DNA of 54,032 bases from Akkermansiaceae bacterium UBA5020 (lineage in GTDB: Bacteria > Verrucomicrobiota > Verrucomicrobiia > Verrucomicrobiales > DEV007): contig DGXY01000031.1 in the NCBI GenBank assembly GCA_002396885.1, forward strand, positions 1-54,032, in the 5' to 3' direction. Positions 16,501 to 24,455 of the stretch are shown here, piece by piece. Both the position numbers and the translations under genes were made by a program. Every line of letters starts with the position of its first letter. Within the stretch, counting starts at the first letter, position 1. The notes under the pieces were generated by a model. That model was given only the letters and a program-made list of their open reading frames with translations. It was not told the DNA's origin and did no database searches.

Positions 16501-18246
16501 ATGACATCGCCACACCAAGAGCCGACCCGACCGGGTTGGCTACAAGAGCTGACCCTCCTCGGTCTGGCGTGTCTGACCGTCTCGGGCATCGCGAGTTCCT
16601 GCCGCGAGGAAACCCGCGTCGACCGGGCCACGAGGGAGAAAATCCTCCTCCTCGGGAACGGGGCCGAACCAAAGGCGCTCGATCCGCACATCGTCTCCTC
16701 GGTGGGCGACTCGAACATCCTCCGCGCCCTCTTCGAGGGCCTCGTCATCAACCATGTCTCGGACGACTCGATCCACGAACCGGGCGTCGCGGAACGCTGG
16801 GAGCCGAACGCCGACTTCTCGGAATGGCGCTTCTTTCTGCGGAAGGACGCGAAGTGGTCGAACGGCGATCCCGTCACCGCGCACGATTTCGTCTATTCCT
16901 ACCATCGCGCCCTCCATCCGCTGACCGCCTCGCCCTACGCCTCGATGTTGTTCTTCCTGAAAAACGGAGAAGCTTTCAATACCGGCACGATCAAAGACTT
17001 CGCCGAGGTCGGCGTGAAGGCCGTCGGTGATCACGAACTCATCTGTAGGCTCGAAAGTCCGGCGCCCTATTTTCCCGACGTCGTCAAACACACCACCTGG
17101 CTCCCCGTGCACCGGGGCACGATCGAGAAATTCGGGAAGATGACGGACAGCTACACCGATTGGCAGAAACCGGGCAACCACGTCAGCAACGGAGCCTTTC
17201 AACTGAGCGAGTGGCGCATCAACGCCCATGTCAAAGTGCGCCGTAATCCCCACTACTGGGATGCCGCGAACGTGAAGCTCAACGGCATCGATTTTTATCC
17301 GATCGAGAGCCCCTTCACCGAGGAGAAAGCCTTCCGCAATGGGCTGATCCACTATTCCTATACTTTCCCGGAAAACCTCGTCGCGCAGTATCAGGCGATG
17401 CCGGATTCGCCCCTGCGCAGCGAGACCTACAACGGCTCGTATTTCTACCGCTGCAACGTGACGCGCGCGCCGACGAACAACGTCGATTTCCGCCGCGCCC
17501 TCGCCTCCGCGATCGATCAGGAGACGATCGTGAAGTATGTGACGCGCGGAGGCCAGGTCCCGGCCTACGGGTTCACCCCGCCGGCCGAGGGAGGTTATCA
17601 TCCGCCGCGGGTGATCGGCTTCGACCCGGAGAAGGGCCGGGAATTCCTGAAGAAGGCCGGCTACGCGAGCGGCAAGGACGTGCCCGAGTTCACCGTCTTC
17701 TTCAACACCCTCGAATCGCACCGCAACATCGCCGTGGCAATCCAGGACATGTGGAAGAAACACCTCGGGATCGAGAAGGTGAAGATCGAGAACCAGGAGT
17801 GGAAGGTCTTCCAGCAGACGACCCAAGATCTCCGCTACGACGTTTCGCGGGCCGGATGGATCGGCGACTATGTCGATCCCTACACCTTCCTCAGCATCTG
17901 GCGGACGGGCGACTCGAACAATTACACCGGCTGGTCGAGTCCCGAATACGACCGTCTCCTCGACGAGAGCGCCCTCCTCAGCGATCCGGCCGCGCGCCTC
18001 GCCAAACTCGGCGAAGCCGAGACCATCCTTCTCGACGAGGTGCCCATTCTCCCGATTTACTGGTACACCCGCGTCTACCTCCTCCACCCCGATGTGAAGA
18101 ACTGGCATCCGACCCTGCTCGATCATCATCCTTACAAACACATCGACCTGGTGCCGTCCGCGTCGGCGGACCAAAGTAGCCGCGAGCGTGAGCGAGTGGA
18201 TCGATTCGCTCACGCTCATCGCGACAGGGAAGGAGAATCACGCTGA
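16501..18246 (+). CDS. oppA: oligopeptide ABC transporter, substrate-binding protein
   Basis: SBP family 5 periplasmic binding protein, 581 residues from ATG 16501 (an ATG at 16447 would add 18 residues). A hydrophobic segment (about 14-30) ends in GIASSC, a loose lipobox, so it is probably a lipoprotein held near the permease. The mature part shows family features ALDPHIVSSVGDSNILRALFEG, AERWEPN, WSNGDPVTAHDFVYS and WIGDYVDPYTFL. The last 30 or so residues (rich in Ser, Arg, Glu and His) are encoded by two DNA palindromes and do not look like the family C-terminus. The stop overlaps the oppB start as TGATG. Confidence 0.9.
   Translation: MTSPHQEPTRPGWLQELTLLGLACLTVSGIASSCREETRVDRATREKILLLGNGAEPKALDPHIVSSVGDSNILRALFEGLVINHVSDDSIHEPGVAERWEPNADFSEWRFFLRKDAKWSNGDPVTAHDFVYSYHRALHPLTASPYASMLFFLKNGEAFNTGTIKDFAEVGVKAVGDHELICRLESPAPYFPDVVKHTTWLPVHRGTIEKFGKMTDSYTDWQKPGNHVSNGAFQLSEWRINAHVKVRRNPHYWDAANVKLNGIDFYPIESPFTEEKAFRNGLIHYSYTFPENLVAQYQAMPDSPLRSETYNGSYFYRCNVTRAPTNNVDFRRALASAIDQETIVKYVTRGGQVPAYGFTPPAEGGYHPPRVIGFDPEKGREFLKKAGYASGKDVPEFTVFFNTLESHRNIAVAIQDMWKKHLGIEKVKIENQEWKVFQQTTQDLRYDVSRAGWIGDYVDPYTFLSIWRTGDSNNYTGWSSPEYDRLLDESALLSDPAARLAKLGEAETILLDEVPILPIYWYTRVYLLHPDVKNWHPTLLDHHPYKHIDLVPSASADQSSRERERVDRFAHAHRDREGESR
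18156..18223. repeat. pair of REP-like palindromes inside the 3' end of oppA
   Basis: Two hairpins lie back to back. The first is GTCCGC-GTCG-GCGGAC (18156-18171). The second has a 12-base perfect stem, GAGCGTGAGCGA (18184-18195) with TCGCTCACGCTC (18206-18217), and a 10-base loop. They encode the odd C-terminal tail of OppA and lie just before the oppB SD. They resemble extragenic palindromes captured by a reading frame. Confidence 0.65.
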
Positions 18247-19172
18247 TGGAAACAGCGCGCTATCTCCTTTCCCGCTTCGCGCAGTCGCTCTTCGCGCTCT
18301 TCTGCATCATCACGCTGACCTTCTTCCTTGCGAGGCTCGCGCCGGGCGGTCCTTTCCTCGACGAGAAAAAAATCCCGGAGCACCTCGTCGAGCAGATGAA
18401 GCGAAACTACGGTTTCGACAAGCCGCTCCCGGTCCAGTATGCGATGTATCTCGGCCGACTCGTGAAGGGCGACCTCGGTCCTTCCTTCGGTAACAAAGGT
18501 TTCTCCGTGAACGAGATCATCGCCGATAGTTTCCCGGTCTCCGCCGCCCTCGGGTTCTGCGGACTCGTCCTCGCCCTCGCTCTTGGCATTCCCGTCGGCG
18601 TCTTCGCGGCGGCAAAGCGGAACACGATCGTTGACTACGCGCTGATGTCACTGGTGACGCTGGGGATCTGCGTTCCCACCTTCGTCGTCGCCCCGCTCCT
18701 CGGCGAGATCTTCGCGCTGAAGCTGGGCTGGTTCGACGTCGCCCTCTGGGAAAACAGCTCGTCCTGGATCCTCGGATCGGTCACGCTCGGACTTTACTAC
18801 TCGACCTACATCGCCCGCCTCACCCGCGGCAGCATGATCGAGGTGCTGACCCAGGATTTCATCCGCACCGCGAAAGCGAAGGGCGTGCCTCCGCTCGCGA
18901 TCCTCTTCAAACACGCCTTCCGCGGCGGCATCACGCCGGTCGTCGCCTTCCTCGGGCCTGCCATCGCCGGATTGATCGGCGGCTCCTTCGTCGTCGAGAC
19001 GGTCTTCGGACTCCCGGGGCTGGGACAACACCTCATCAAGGCGGCATCGAACCGGGATTATTGGCTCATCAACGGCACCGTCTCCGTTATCGCCGTGCTC
19101 ATCCTCACGATGAATTTCCTCGTCGACGTGCTCCAGGCCTGGCTCGATCCGAGAACCCGCGCGAACCGCTGA
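18246..19172 (+). CDS. oppB: oligopeptide ABC transporter permease (OppB type)
   Basis: Inner-membrane permease of 308 residues with six predicted helices. The first is at about 10-30 (FAQSLFALFCIITLTFFLARLAPGGP), the classical OppB/DppB opening. The ATPase-contacting EAA-type loop is seen in DFIRTAKAKGVPPLAILFKHAFR (about 200-222). The end YWLINGTVSVIAVLILTMNFLVD is also typical. A good AGGAG lies at 18231-18235, 10 bases before the ATG, even though the start overlaps the oppA stop. A palindromic repeat begins two bases after its stop codon. Confidence 0.93.
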   Translation: METARYLLSRFAQSLFALFCIITLTFFLARLAPGGPFLDEKKIPEHLVEQMKRNYGFDKPLPVQYAMYLGRLVKGDLGPSFGNKGFSVNEIIADSFPVSAALGFCGLVLALALGIPVGVFAAAKRNTIVDYALMSLVTLGICVPTFVVAPLLGEIFALKLGWFDVALWENSSSWILGSVTLGLYYSTYIARLTRGSMIEVLTQDFIRTAKAKGVPPLAILFKHAFRGGITPVVAFLGPAIAGLIGGSFVVETVFGLPGLGQHLIKAASNRDYWLINGTVSVIAVLILTMNFLVDVLQAWLDPRTRANR

Positions 19173-19173
19173 G

Positions 19174-19319
19174 TGTGGCATGGGCTTCCAGCCCATGCAT
19201 CTTGCCCGACTTACAAGCATCCCAATACCGCCCTTTCGCTCAGATCCTCCGAACCCCCGCATGTCACCCGAGCCTTCCAACTCCCCGCCATCGATACATG
19301 GGGAAGATGCCCATGCCAC
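19174..19319. repeat. composite palindromic repeat element, copy 1 (oppB/oppC junction)
   Basis: The left end is a 25-base hairpin, TGGCATGGGCTTCCAGCCCATGC plus two bases (19174-19198). The right end is CATGGGGAAGATGCCCATGCCA (19297-19318). The outer TGGCATGGGC and GCCCATGCCA form terminal inverted repeats. The left hairpin is the exact reverse complement of 52950-52974 in copy 2. The element begins two bases after the oppB stop and runs into the oppC reading frame. Confidence 0.8.
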
Positions 19320-20259
19320 GGCGATCGAAAAGGGCACCTCGCTCGGGCGCGACGCCTGGCTCCGTCTGAAAAAGAACCATCTCGCGATGGGGAGCCTGTG
19401 GTTCACGATCCTGATCATCCTCGTCAGTTTCCTCCTGCCTCTCGTGCCGGGCATTCCTGATCCGAACGCGACCCATCCCGACCTCCAATCGATGCCGGCC
19501 TTTTCCTCGGCCACCTCGATGGAGGGCAAGGAGGTCTTCTACCTGCTCGGGAGCGACCCGCTCGGACGCGACGTCTTTTCGCGCATCCTCTACGGCGGCC
19601 GCGTCTCGCTCTCGGTGGGCTTCCTCGCCACCTTCGTCTCCCTGACCATCGGTGTCGTCTACGGCGCGGTCTCGGGCTACCTCGGAGGTCGCGTCGACAT
19701 GGTGATGATGCGCATCGTCGACATCCTCTACGCCCTGCCCTTCATGATCATCGTGATCATCCTCTCGACCTACGTCTCGGCGATGGAAGACTGGAAGCCG
19801 GTGAGGTTCCTCAACGAACTTTTCGGCAACTCGCTCTGGCTGCTCTTCCTTTGCATCGGCGCGGTCGAGTGGCTGACGATGTCGCGGATCGTGCGCGGAC
19901 AGGTGCGCTCGCTCAAAGGGCAGGAATTCATCGACGCGGCCCGCAGCCTCGGCCTTTCCCAGGCGCGCATCATCTTCCGCCACCTCATCCCGAACACCCT
20001 CGGACCCGTCATCATCTACACGACCCTCACGGTGCCCTCGGTGATGCGGCTCGAGGCCATCCTCAGCTTCCTCGGCCTCGGGGTGCAGCCGCCCGACGCG
20101 AGCTGGGGATCGCTCATCAAGGAAGGCGCGGACCTCATGGCGAGCGACCCCGGACTCCTCCTCTATCCGGCGATCGTCTTCGGCCTCACGCTCTTCTGCC
20201 TCAACTTCCTCGGCGATGGTCTCCGCGACGCGCTCGATCCGAAGAGTTCGAAAGATTGA
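19261..20259 (+). CDS. oppC: oligopeptide ABC transporter permease (OppC type)
   Basis: Second permease subunit, 332 residues from the ATG before SPEPSNSPPS. The family part begins near GRDAWLRLKKNHLAM, followed by the first helix (FTILIILVSFLLPL). Then come GSDPLGRDVFSRILYGGRVSLSVG, the EAA loop GQEFIDAARSLGLSQARIIFRHLIPN, and the typical end FLGDGLRDALDPK. Residues 11-25 (IHGEDAHAT region) are encoded by the right half of a palindromic repeat, so the native start may have been altered. No SD is seen. No OppD/OppF ATPase gene follows; the next gene is a convergent sigma factor. Confidence 0.92.
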   Translation: MSPEPSNSPPSIHGEDAHATAIEKGTSLGRDAWLRLKKNHLAMGSLWFTILIILVSFLLPLVPGIPDPNATHPDLQSMPAFSSATSMEGKEVFYLLGSDPLGRDVFSRILYGGRVSLSVGFLATFVSLTIGVVYGAVSGYLGGRVDMVMMRIVDILYALPFMIIVIILSTYVSAMEDWKPVRFLNELFGNSLWLLFLCIGAVEWLTMSRIVRGQVRSLKGQEFIDAARSLGLSQARIIFRHLIPNTLGPVIIYTTLTVPSVMRLEAILSFLGLGVQPPDASWGSLIKEGADLMASDPGLLLYPAIVFGLTLFCLNFLGDGLRDALDPKSSKD

Positions 20260-20272
20260 AGGGCTCTGGGAC

Positions 20273-20932
20273 TCAGGAGAATTCCTTCTTCAGCTTCTCG
20301 ATCTCGTCCTTGAGCATCGCGCTGATGCGGTGCTTCGCGAGATAGACCTGCGACTGGCTCACGCCAAGTTCCTTCACGACCTTGGCAACCTCCCATTCCT
20401 TCACGACATAGGCGTGGAAGATCTGATACTGGTTCGGCGAAACGAGCTTCTTGACCCGCTGCAGGGCGACCTCGGTGAGGTTCGACATCCACTCGCGGTC
20501 CCAGAGCTGGTCGAGGACATCGGTGCCGTTTTCCCCCTCGAGCCGCTCGATCGTGGCGGTGCGGCGGTCATCGCCTTCCGCGCCGGGCGTTCCACCGGCC
20601 TGGTTCATCGCGGCGGGGTTGCGCTGCTTCAGACGGAACTGGTCCGAAATGCGCCAGCGCGTGATGTTCATCAGCCAGGTCTTGAAGGAACCCTTTTCGG
20701 GATCGTAGACCTGTCCCTTTTTCCACTGCTTCGCGACGGCGAGCACGGTCTCCTGCACCACGTCGAAGGCCTCTTCGCGGCTCAGGCCGGCCTTCACCGA
20801 AACGCTGTAGATGAGACGCCAGTAGGTCTGGTAAAATTCGTCCCAGGTGCGCTGATCCTCCCAGTCGGCGAGCCGCTCGATGAGGCTCTTCCGGGTGCGG
20901 GCAAATTGCTCCTTTTCGTCGAATTTTTCCAT
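20273..20932 (-). CDS. RNA polymerase sigma factor, ECF (sigma-70) family
   Basis: ECF-type sigma factor of 219 residues from the ATG before EKFDEKEQF. Region 2 is clear at about 18-95: FYQTYWRLIYSVSVKAG, EEAFDVVQETVLAVAK and GSFKTWLMNITRWRISDQ. Region 4 is at about 155-210, with the helix-turn-helix EVAKVVKELGVSQSQVYLAKHRI. The linker is long, acidic and Gly-rich. No anti-sigma factor or sensor gene is adjacent, so its signal and regulon are unknown. It converges on the opp operon with 13 bases between stops, and its start is 94 bases from a divergent oxidoreductase gene. Confidence 0.88.
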   Translation of the reverse strand: MEKFDEKEQFARTRKSLIERLADWEDQRTWDEFYQTYWRLIYSVSVKAGLSREEAFDVVQETVLAVAKQWKKGQVYDPEKGSFKTWLMNITRWRISDQFRLKQRNPAAMNQAGGTPGAEGDDRRTATIERLEGENGTDVLDQLWDREWMSNLTEVALQRVKKLVSPNQYQIFHAYVVKEWEVAKVVKELGVSQSQVYLAKHRISAMLKDEIEKLKKEFS

Positions 20933-21026
20933 TGGCGTGAGTTTAGCCGATGCCGCCCCACGGTCCACGCAATTTCGTAGCGGCCTTTTTGCTTGGCTTC
21001 GGTCACGACCTCACTAAGTTCATGGC

Positions 21027-22283
21027 ATGATACGCATCGGCATCGTCGGCTGCGGCCGCATCCTCGCCGCGCACCTCGAGGGTTACCGCCTCCTGCGCGA
21101 GGCGGGCGTGGAGGGATTCGAGATCACCGCGCTCTGCGCGCGCAAGGCCGACGACGCGCTCAGCTACGTTCGGCGCGGCGAAGGCCCACCCCAGCGCCCT
21201 GCCGTCTCGAGCATCCCGGGCGATCCCCTCGCAGTCGGTGATCAATACCTCTCTGACTTTCAACCCGACACGAAGGTCGAAGTCTTCACCGACTACCGCG
21301 CGATGATTGCCTCGGGCCGGATCGACGCGGTGAATGATTTCTCCACCCACAGCCTGCACCACCAGGTCGCGGAGGCCGCTTTCGCGCAAGGCAAGCACCT
21401 CCTTTCGCAGAAGCCGCTCGCCGTCTCCATGGAAGGGGCCCGGCGCATGCGCGACGGGGCGGAAAAGTCGGGCGTGACCTTCGGCGTTTTCGAAAACCTG
21501 CGCTTCGTCCCTTGGGTGCGGCATCAGCACTGGGCCTTTTCTCCCGAAGGGCCGACGGGCTCCCTGCAAATGGCGGTGATGGGCAACATCGGCACGTGGT
21601 GGGCGCCCGATCTCGTTGTCGCCGAGACGCCTTGGCGTCATTCGCTTGTGGAGGGCGGCGGCATGGCCCTCGATCTCGGGCCGCATTTTTTCGATCTCAT
21701 CCGCTACATTTCCGGCAGCGAAGTGGACGCGGTCAGCGCCCACACCCAAGTCGTGGAGCCGACCCGCTGGATTCTGCGTGAGGGAAAGAAGGTCGATCCC
21801 GTCACCTGCGACGCCGACGACACCTTCCACGCGCATTTCCGTCTCTCCTCCGGCGCAGCAGGATCAATGTTCGGGAGTTGGGGAGGACACGGCGGCAACA
21901 CCGTCGTCGGCGAGGGCATGGTCTTTTACGGCACCAAGGGCAAAGTCACCGGAGACACCCTCCACCTCGACGGCGAGGAGCCGAAATCCCTCTCCGCTCT
22001 CTACCGGAAAGAAGCCGCGACCGGTCTGCAAGAGCGCCATTTCCCCCTCGGCCTGACGAACGACTTTGCCCTCGCCCAACTCGACTGGCTCCGTGCCGTC
22101 GAACAGGGCACGCAACCCGAGTGCAGCGGAGCGGAAGGCCTCCGCGACCTCGCCTGCGCCTACGCCCTCGTCGAATCGAATCTCGCAGGACGCGAAGTCA
22201 CCCTCGCCGAAATCGAGTCCGGCGCCCTGCGATCCTATCAAACGCCGATCGATCAACGCTTCGGTCTCGACCACACGACCTGA
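21027..22283 (+). CDS. Gfo/Idh/MocA family oxidoreductase
   Basis: Soluble NAD(P)-dependent oxidoreductase, 418 residues, longer than the usual 330-390. The dinucleotide site is IGIVGCGRILAAH. The EKP-like motif reads SQKPLAVSME, with the expected lysine. The substrate helix is GGGMALDLGPHFFDLIRY. An insertion after the first strand-helix pair (about 45-80, rich in Arg, Pro and Gly) accounts for much of the extra length. A related gene lies 45 bases downstream on the same strand, suggesting a two-enzyme sugar or cyclitol pathway. Substrate unknown. Confidence 0.87.
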   Translation: MIRIGIVGCGRILAAHLEGYRLLREAGVEGFEITALCARKADDALSYVRRGEGPPQRPAVSSIPGDPLAVGDQYLSDFQPDTKVEVFTDYRAMIASGRIDAVNDFSTHSLHHQVAEAAFAQGKHLLSQKPLAVSMEGARRMRDGAEKSGVTFGVFENLRFVPWVRHQHWAFSPEGPTGSLQMAVMGNIGTWWAPDLVVAETPWRHSLVEGGGMALDLGPHFFDLIRYISGSEVDAVSAHTQVVEPTRWILREGKKVDPVTCDADDTFHAHFRLSSGAAGSMFGSWGGHGGNTVVGEGMVFYGTKGKVTGDTLHLDGEEPKSLSALYRKEAATGLQERHFPLGLTNDFALAQLDWLRAVEQGTQPECSGAEGLRDLACAYALVESNLAGREVTLAEIESGALRSYQTPIDQRFGLDHTT

Positions 22284-22293
22284 GATCCGCGAC

Positions 22294-22322
22294 CTTTCAC
22301 CTTTTACTCTTCACCTTTTACT
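22294..22322. repeat. CTTTTAC heptamer-type repeat
   Basis: ACCTTTTACTC occurs twice with a 14-base period between the two oxidoreductase genes. Close relatives are at 41651-41677 and 49081-49098. Confidence 0.5.
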
Positions 22323-22328
22323 CCCGTC

Positions 22329-23324
22329 ATGCACCGCATCATCACCCTCGGCCTCCACCACGACCATGTCTGGAGCAATCTCGAAGAACTCGCCGCGACG
22401 GGACGGGCCGAACTCGCCGGAGCGGCCGACGCCGACGCGGAGCTGCTCGCGAAGTATCGCGACCGCTTTCCCGGCGAAACGACGGAGTCCTACGACGAGC
22501 TCCTTTCCCGCGACGGGCTCACTGCCGCCTACGTCTTCGGTAGCAACAAGCTCAGCGAGGATCTTGTCGTGAAGGCCTGCGAGCGCGGCCTTCATTGCCT
22601 CGTCGAAAAGCCGATGGCCGCGACCCTCGCCGGTGCCGAACGCATGCACGCGGCGGCGCGAGCCAGCGGGGTGCGGCTCATGGTAAACTGGCCCTTCGCC
22701 TGGTGGCCACAACTCCGTCATGGCATCTACATGGCCCAGGTCGGCGAACTCGGGCAACTCTGGCAGGTGCGCTACCGTGCCGCCCACCAGGGCCCGGTCG
22801 AGCTCGGTTGTTCGCGGCAATTCTGCGAATGGCTCTACGATGCCGAGCTCAACGGAGCCGGCGCTCTGATGGATTACTGCTGCTACGGCGCCGTGCTCGC
22901 GGAGGTCTTGCTGGGACAGCCCGAATCGGTCTCGGGTTTGCGCGTCCGCACCGGACTCAAACCCGATCTGGCCCTCGAGGATAACGCGGTCCTGCTCCTG
23001 AAATACCCGCACGCCCTCGCCACGACCGAGGCGAGTTGGACGCAGATCGGCCACCTCACCAGCTACAGCGCGACCATCTACGGCAACAAGGGCACCGTCC
23101 AGATCGAGCCGGGCCACGACGGGCGCATCCTCCACGCCACCGCCGAGCATCCCGACGGTATCGCCCTCCACGTGGCTGCCCAACCCGATCATCTTCGGAA
23201 CGCGAGCACTCACTTCCTCGCCGCCATCGACGATCCAGCGATGGAAATCCATCCGCTCTGCGACGCCGGGCATGGGTTGAACGCCCAGCGCATCCTTGAA
23301 GAAGGGATCCAAGCGACGGCTTGA
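22329..23324 (+). CDS. Gfo/Idh/MocA family oxidoreductase
   Basis: 331-residue member of the same superfamily, but divergent from its neighbour. The N-terminal segment IITLGLHHDHVWSNLEELAA replaces the classical glycine-rich loop. The rest of the fold is recognisable in AGAADADAELLAKY, CLVEKPMAATLAGAERM (EKP motif) and NGAGALMDYCCYGAVL. Lack of the GxGxxG loop suggests altered cofactor binding, or a cofactor that stays bound as in glucose-fructose-oxidoreductase relatives; this is inference. It ends 14 bases before the convergent lpxD with no terminator between them. A pyrimidine-rich repeat separates it from the upstream oxidoreductase gene. Confidence 0.83.
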   Translation: MHRIITLGLHHDHVWSNLEELAATGRAELAGAADADAELLAKYRDRFPGETTESYDELLSRDGLTAAYVFGSNKLSEDLVVKACERGLHCLVEKPMAATLAGAERMHAAARASGVRLMVNWPFAWWPQLRHGIYMAQVGELGQLWQVRYRAAHQGPVELGCSRQFCEWLYDAELNGAGALMDYCCYGAVLAEVLLGQPESVSGLRVRTGLKPDLALEDNAVLLLKYPHALATTEASWTQIGHLTSYSATIYGNKGTVQIEPGHDGRILHATAEHPDGIALHVAAQPDHLRNASTHFLAAIDDPAMEIHPLCDAGHGLNAQRILEEGIQATA

Positions 23325-23338
23325 GCGAACGATTCGGT

Positions 23339-24376
23339 TCACTCGCCAGCGTCACCGAGCCTCGCCTCGAGATGCCTGACCCGCTTCATCAGATTCCCGA
23401 GCTGCTTTACCCGCATCGCCTCGCGACGATCTTCCTTGAACGGCCGCGCCGGATAACCAAAATAGGTTCCTCCCGGTTCTTCGATCGACGAAATCACCCC
23501 GCTGCGTCCTCCAAGGGTGACGCGATCGGCGATGGTGAGATGCCCGGCGACACCAGACTGGGCCGCGAGAACAACGTAATCGCCGATCCGCGTGCTGCCC
23601 GAGATCCCCGTCTGGGCCACGATGATGCAATGTTTCCCGATGAGGCAGTTGTGACCGATTTGGACCTGATTGTCGATCTTGCTCCCTTCGCCGATCACCG
23701 TCTCACCAAAGCGGGCGCGATCCACCGTGGTCGAGGCACCGATCTCGACGTCGTTCCCGATCCGGACAATGCCGAGCTGCTCGATCTTCCGGTGTCGGCC
23801 CTCCACAAACTCAAAGCCAAAGCCGTCGGCCCCAATCACGACCCCCGGATGCAGGATGACGCGGTCTCCGACAAGGCAACCTTGGCAAATCGTGACGTTC
23901 GGCCCGATCACACAATCCTCCCCGATCACGACCCCTTCTCCAACGACGGCACCTGCTCCGATGCGCGTCCCCTTTCCGATGCGAGCACCGCGCAAAACCG
24001 AGGCGTTCGGTGCGATCGCAACCTCGGCTGGATTGACGACCGCTTCAGTATCGACAAAGGCACCTGACGAGATTCCCGGGACAAAGGGCGGGGGCAGGGT
24101 GCCGTAGGCGCGCACGATCAGGTCAAAGGCCAGAATGGGATTGGCCACCACGACGAGAGCACCGGCATGTTCCGCCTTCAAATCCGCCTCGGGCACGAGG
24201 ACGAGTCCGGCCCGCGTCCGCTCGAGTTGATCCCGGTATTTGGGATTGCCGAAAAAGCTGACACAGCTGGCATCCGCCTGATCGAGGGCGGCGAAATTCG
24301 TGAGTTCGTGCCCTACCCCACCCCGGAGGAGGCGACCCCCGACCATTTCCGCAACGGCTCCGACCGTGGTTTTCAT
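23339..24376 (-). CDS. lpxD: UDP-3-O-(3-hydroxyacyl)glucosamine N-acyltransferase
   Basis: Third step of lipid A synthesis: transfer of a 3-hydroxyacyl chain from acyl-ACP to the 2-amino group of UDP-3-O-acylglucosamine. 345 residues from the ATG before KTTVGAVAEM; an in-frame TTG at 24394 lies within the U-run of a putative terminator and is less likely. An N-terminal uridine-binding domain (about 1-95, including CVSFFGNPKY) precedes a left-handed beta-helix of hexapeptide repeats (IGKGTRIGAGAVVGEGVVIG). The catalytic His is in NQVQIGHNC, and the family signature GADGFGFEF is present. A C-terminal helix (EDRREAMRVKQLGNLMKRVRHLEARL) completes the trimer. Last gene of the bamA-ompH-lpxD group. 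Confidence 0.96.
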   Translation of the reverse strand: MKTTVGAVAEMVGGRLLRGGVGHELTNFAALDQADASCVSFFGNPKYRDQLERTRAGLVLVPEADLKAEHAGALVVVANPILAFDLIVRAYGTLPPPFVPGISSGAFVDTEAVVNPAEVAIAPNASVLRGARIGKGTRIGAGAVVGEGVVIGEDCVIGPNVTICQGCLVGDRVILHPGVVIGADGFGFEFVEGRHRKIEQLGIVRIGNDVEIGASTTVDRARFGETVIGEGSKIDNQVQIGHNCLIGKHCIIVAQTGISGSTRIGDYVVLAAQSGVAGHLTIADRVTLGGRSGVISSIEEPGGTYFGYPARPFKEDRREAMRVKQLGNLMKRVRHLEARLGDAGE

Positions 24377-24392
24377 TTCGATAGGTTCGGGC

Positions 24393-24429
24393 AAAGAAAA
24401 AGAGGTTCCGGTGCCAGACCAAGAACCCC
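24393..24429 (-). terminator. candidate terminator or attenuator between ompH and lpxD
   Basis: On the minus strand a 7-base stem GGGGTTC / GAACCTC (one G-U pair; 24429-24423 and 24408-24402) is followed by UUUUU-C-UUU. The lpxD ATG lies about 17 bases further on. It would partly end transcripts from bamA-ompH before lpxD. Confidence 0.5.
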
Positions 24430-24455
24430 TTCCTTCAATTCAAACGATGTCTTCC

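Noticed and set aside
16540..18219. Minus-strand 559-codon frame opposite oppA
   Set aside because: Antisense shadow of a clear binding-protein gene; composition is typical of GC-rich antisense frames.
22294..22322. Heptamer tracts considered as a small CRISPR array
   Set aside because: Units are 7 bases without unique spacers of uniform length, and no cas genes are present.
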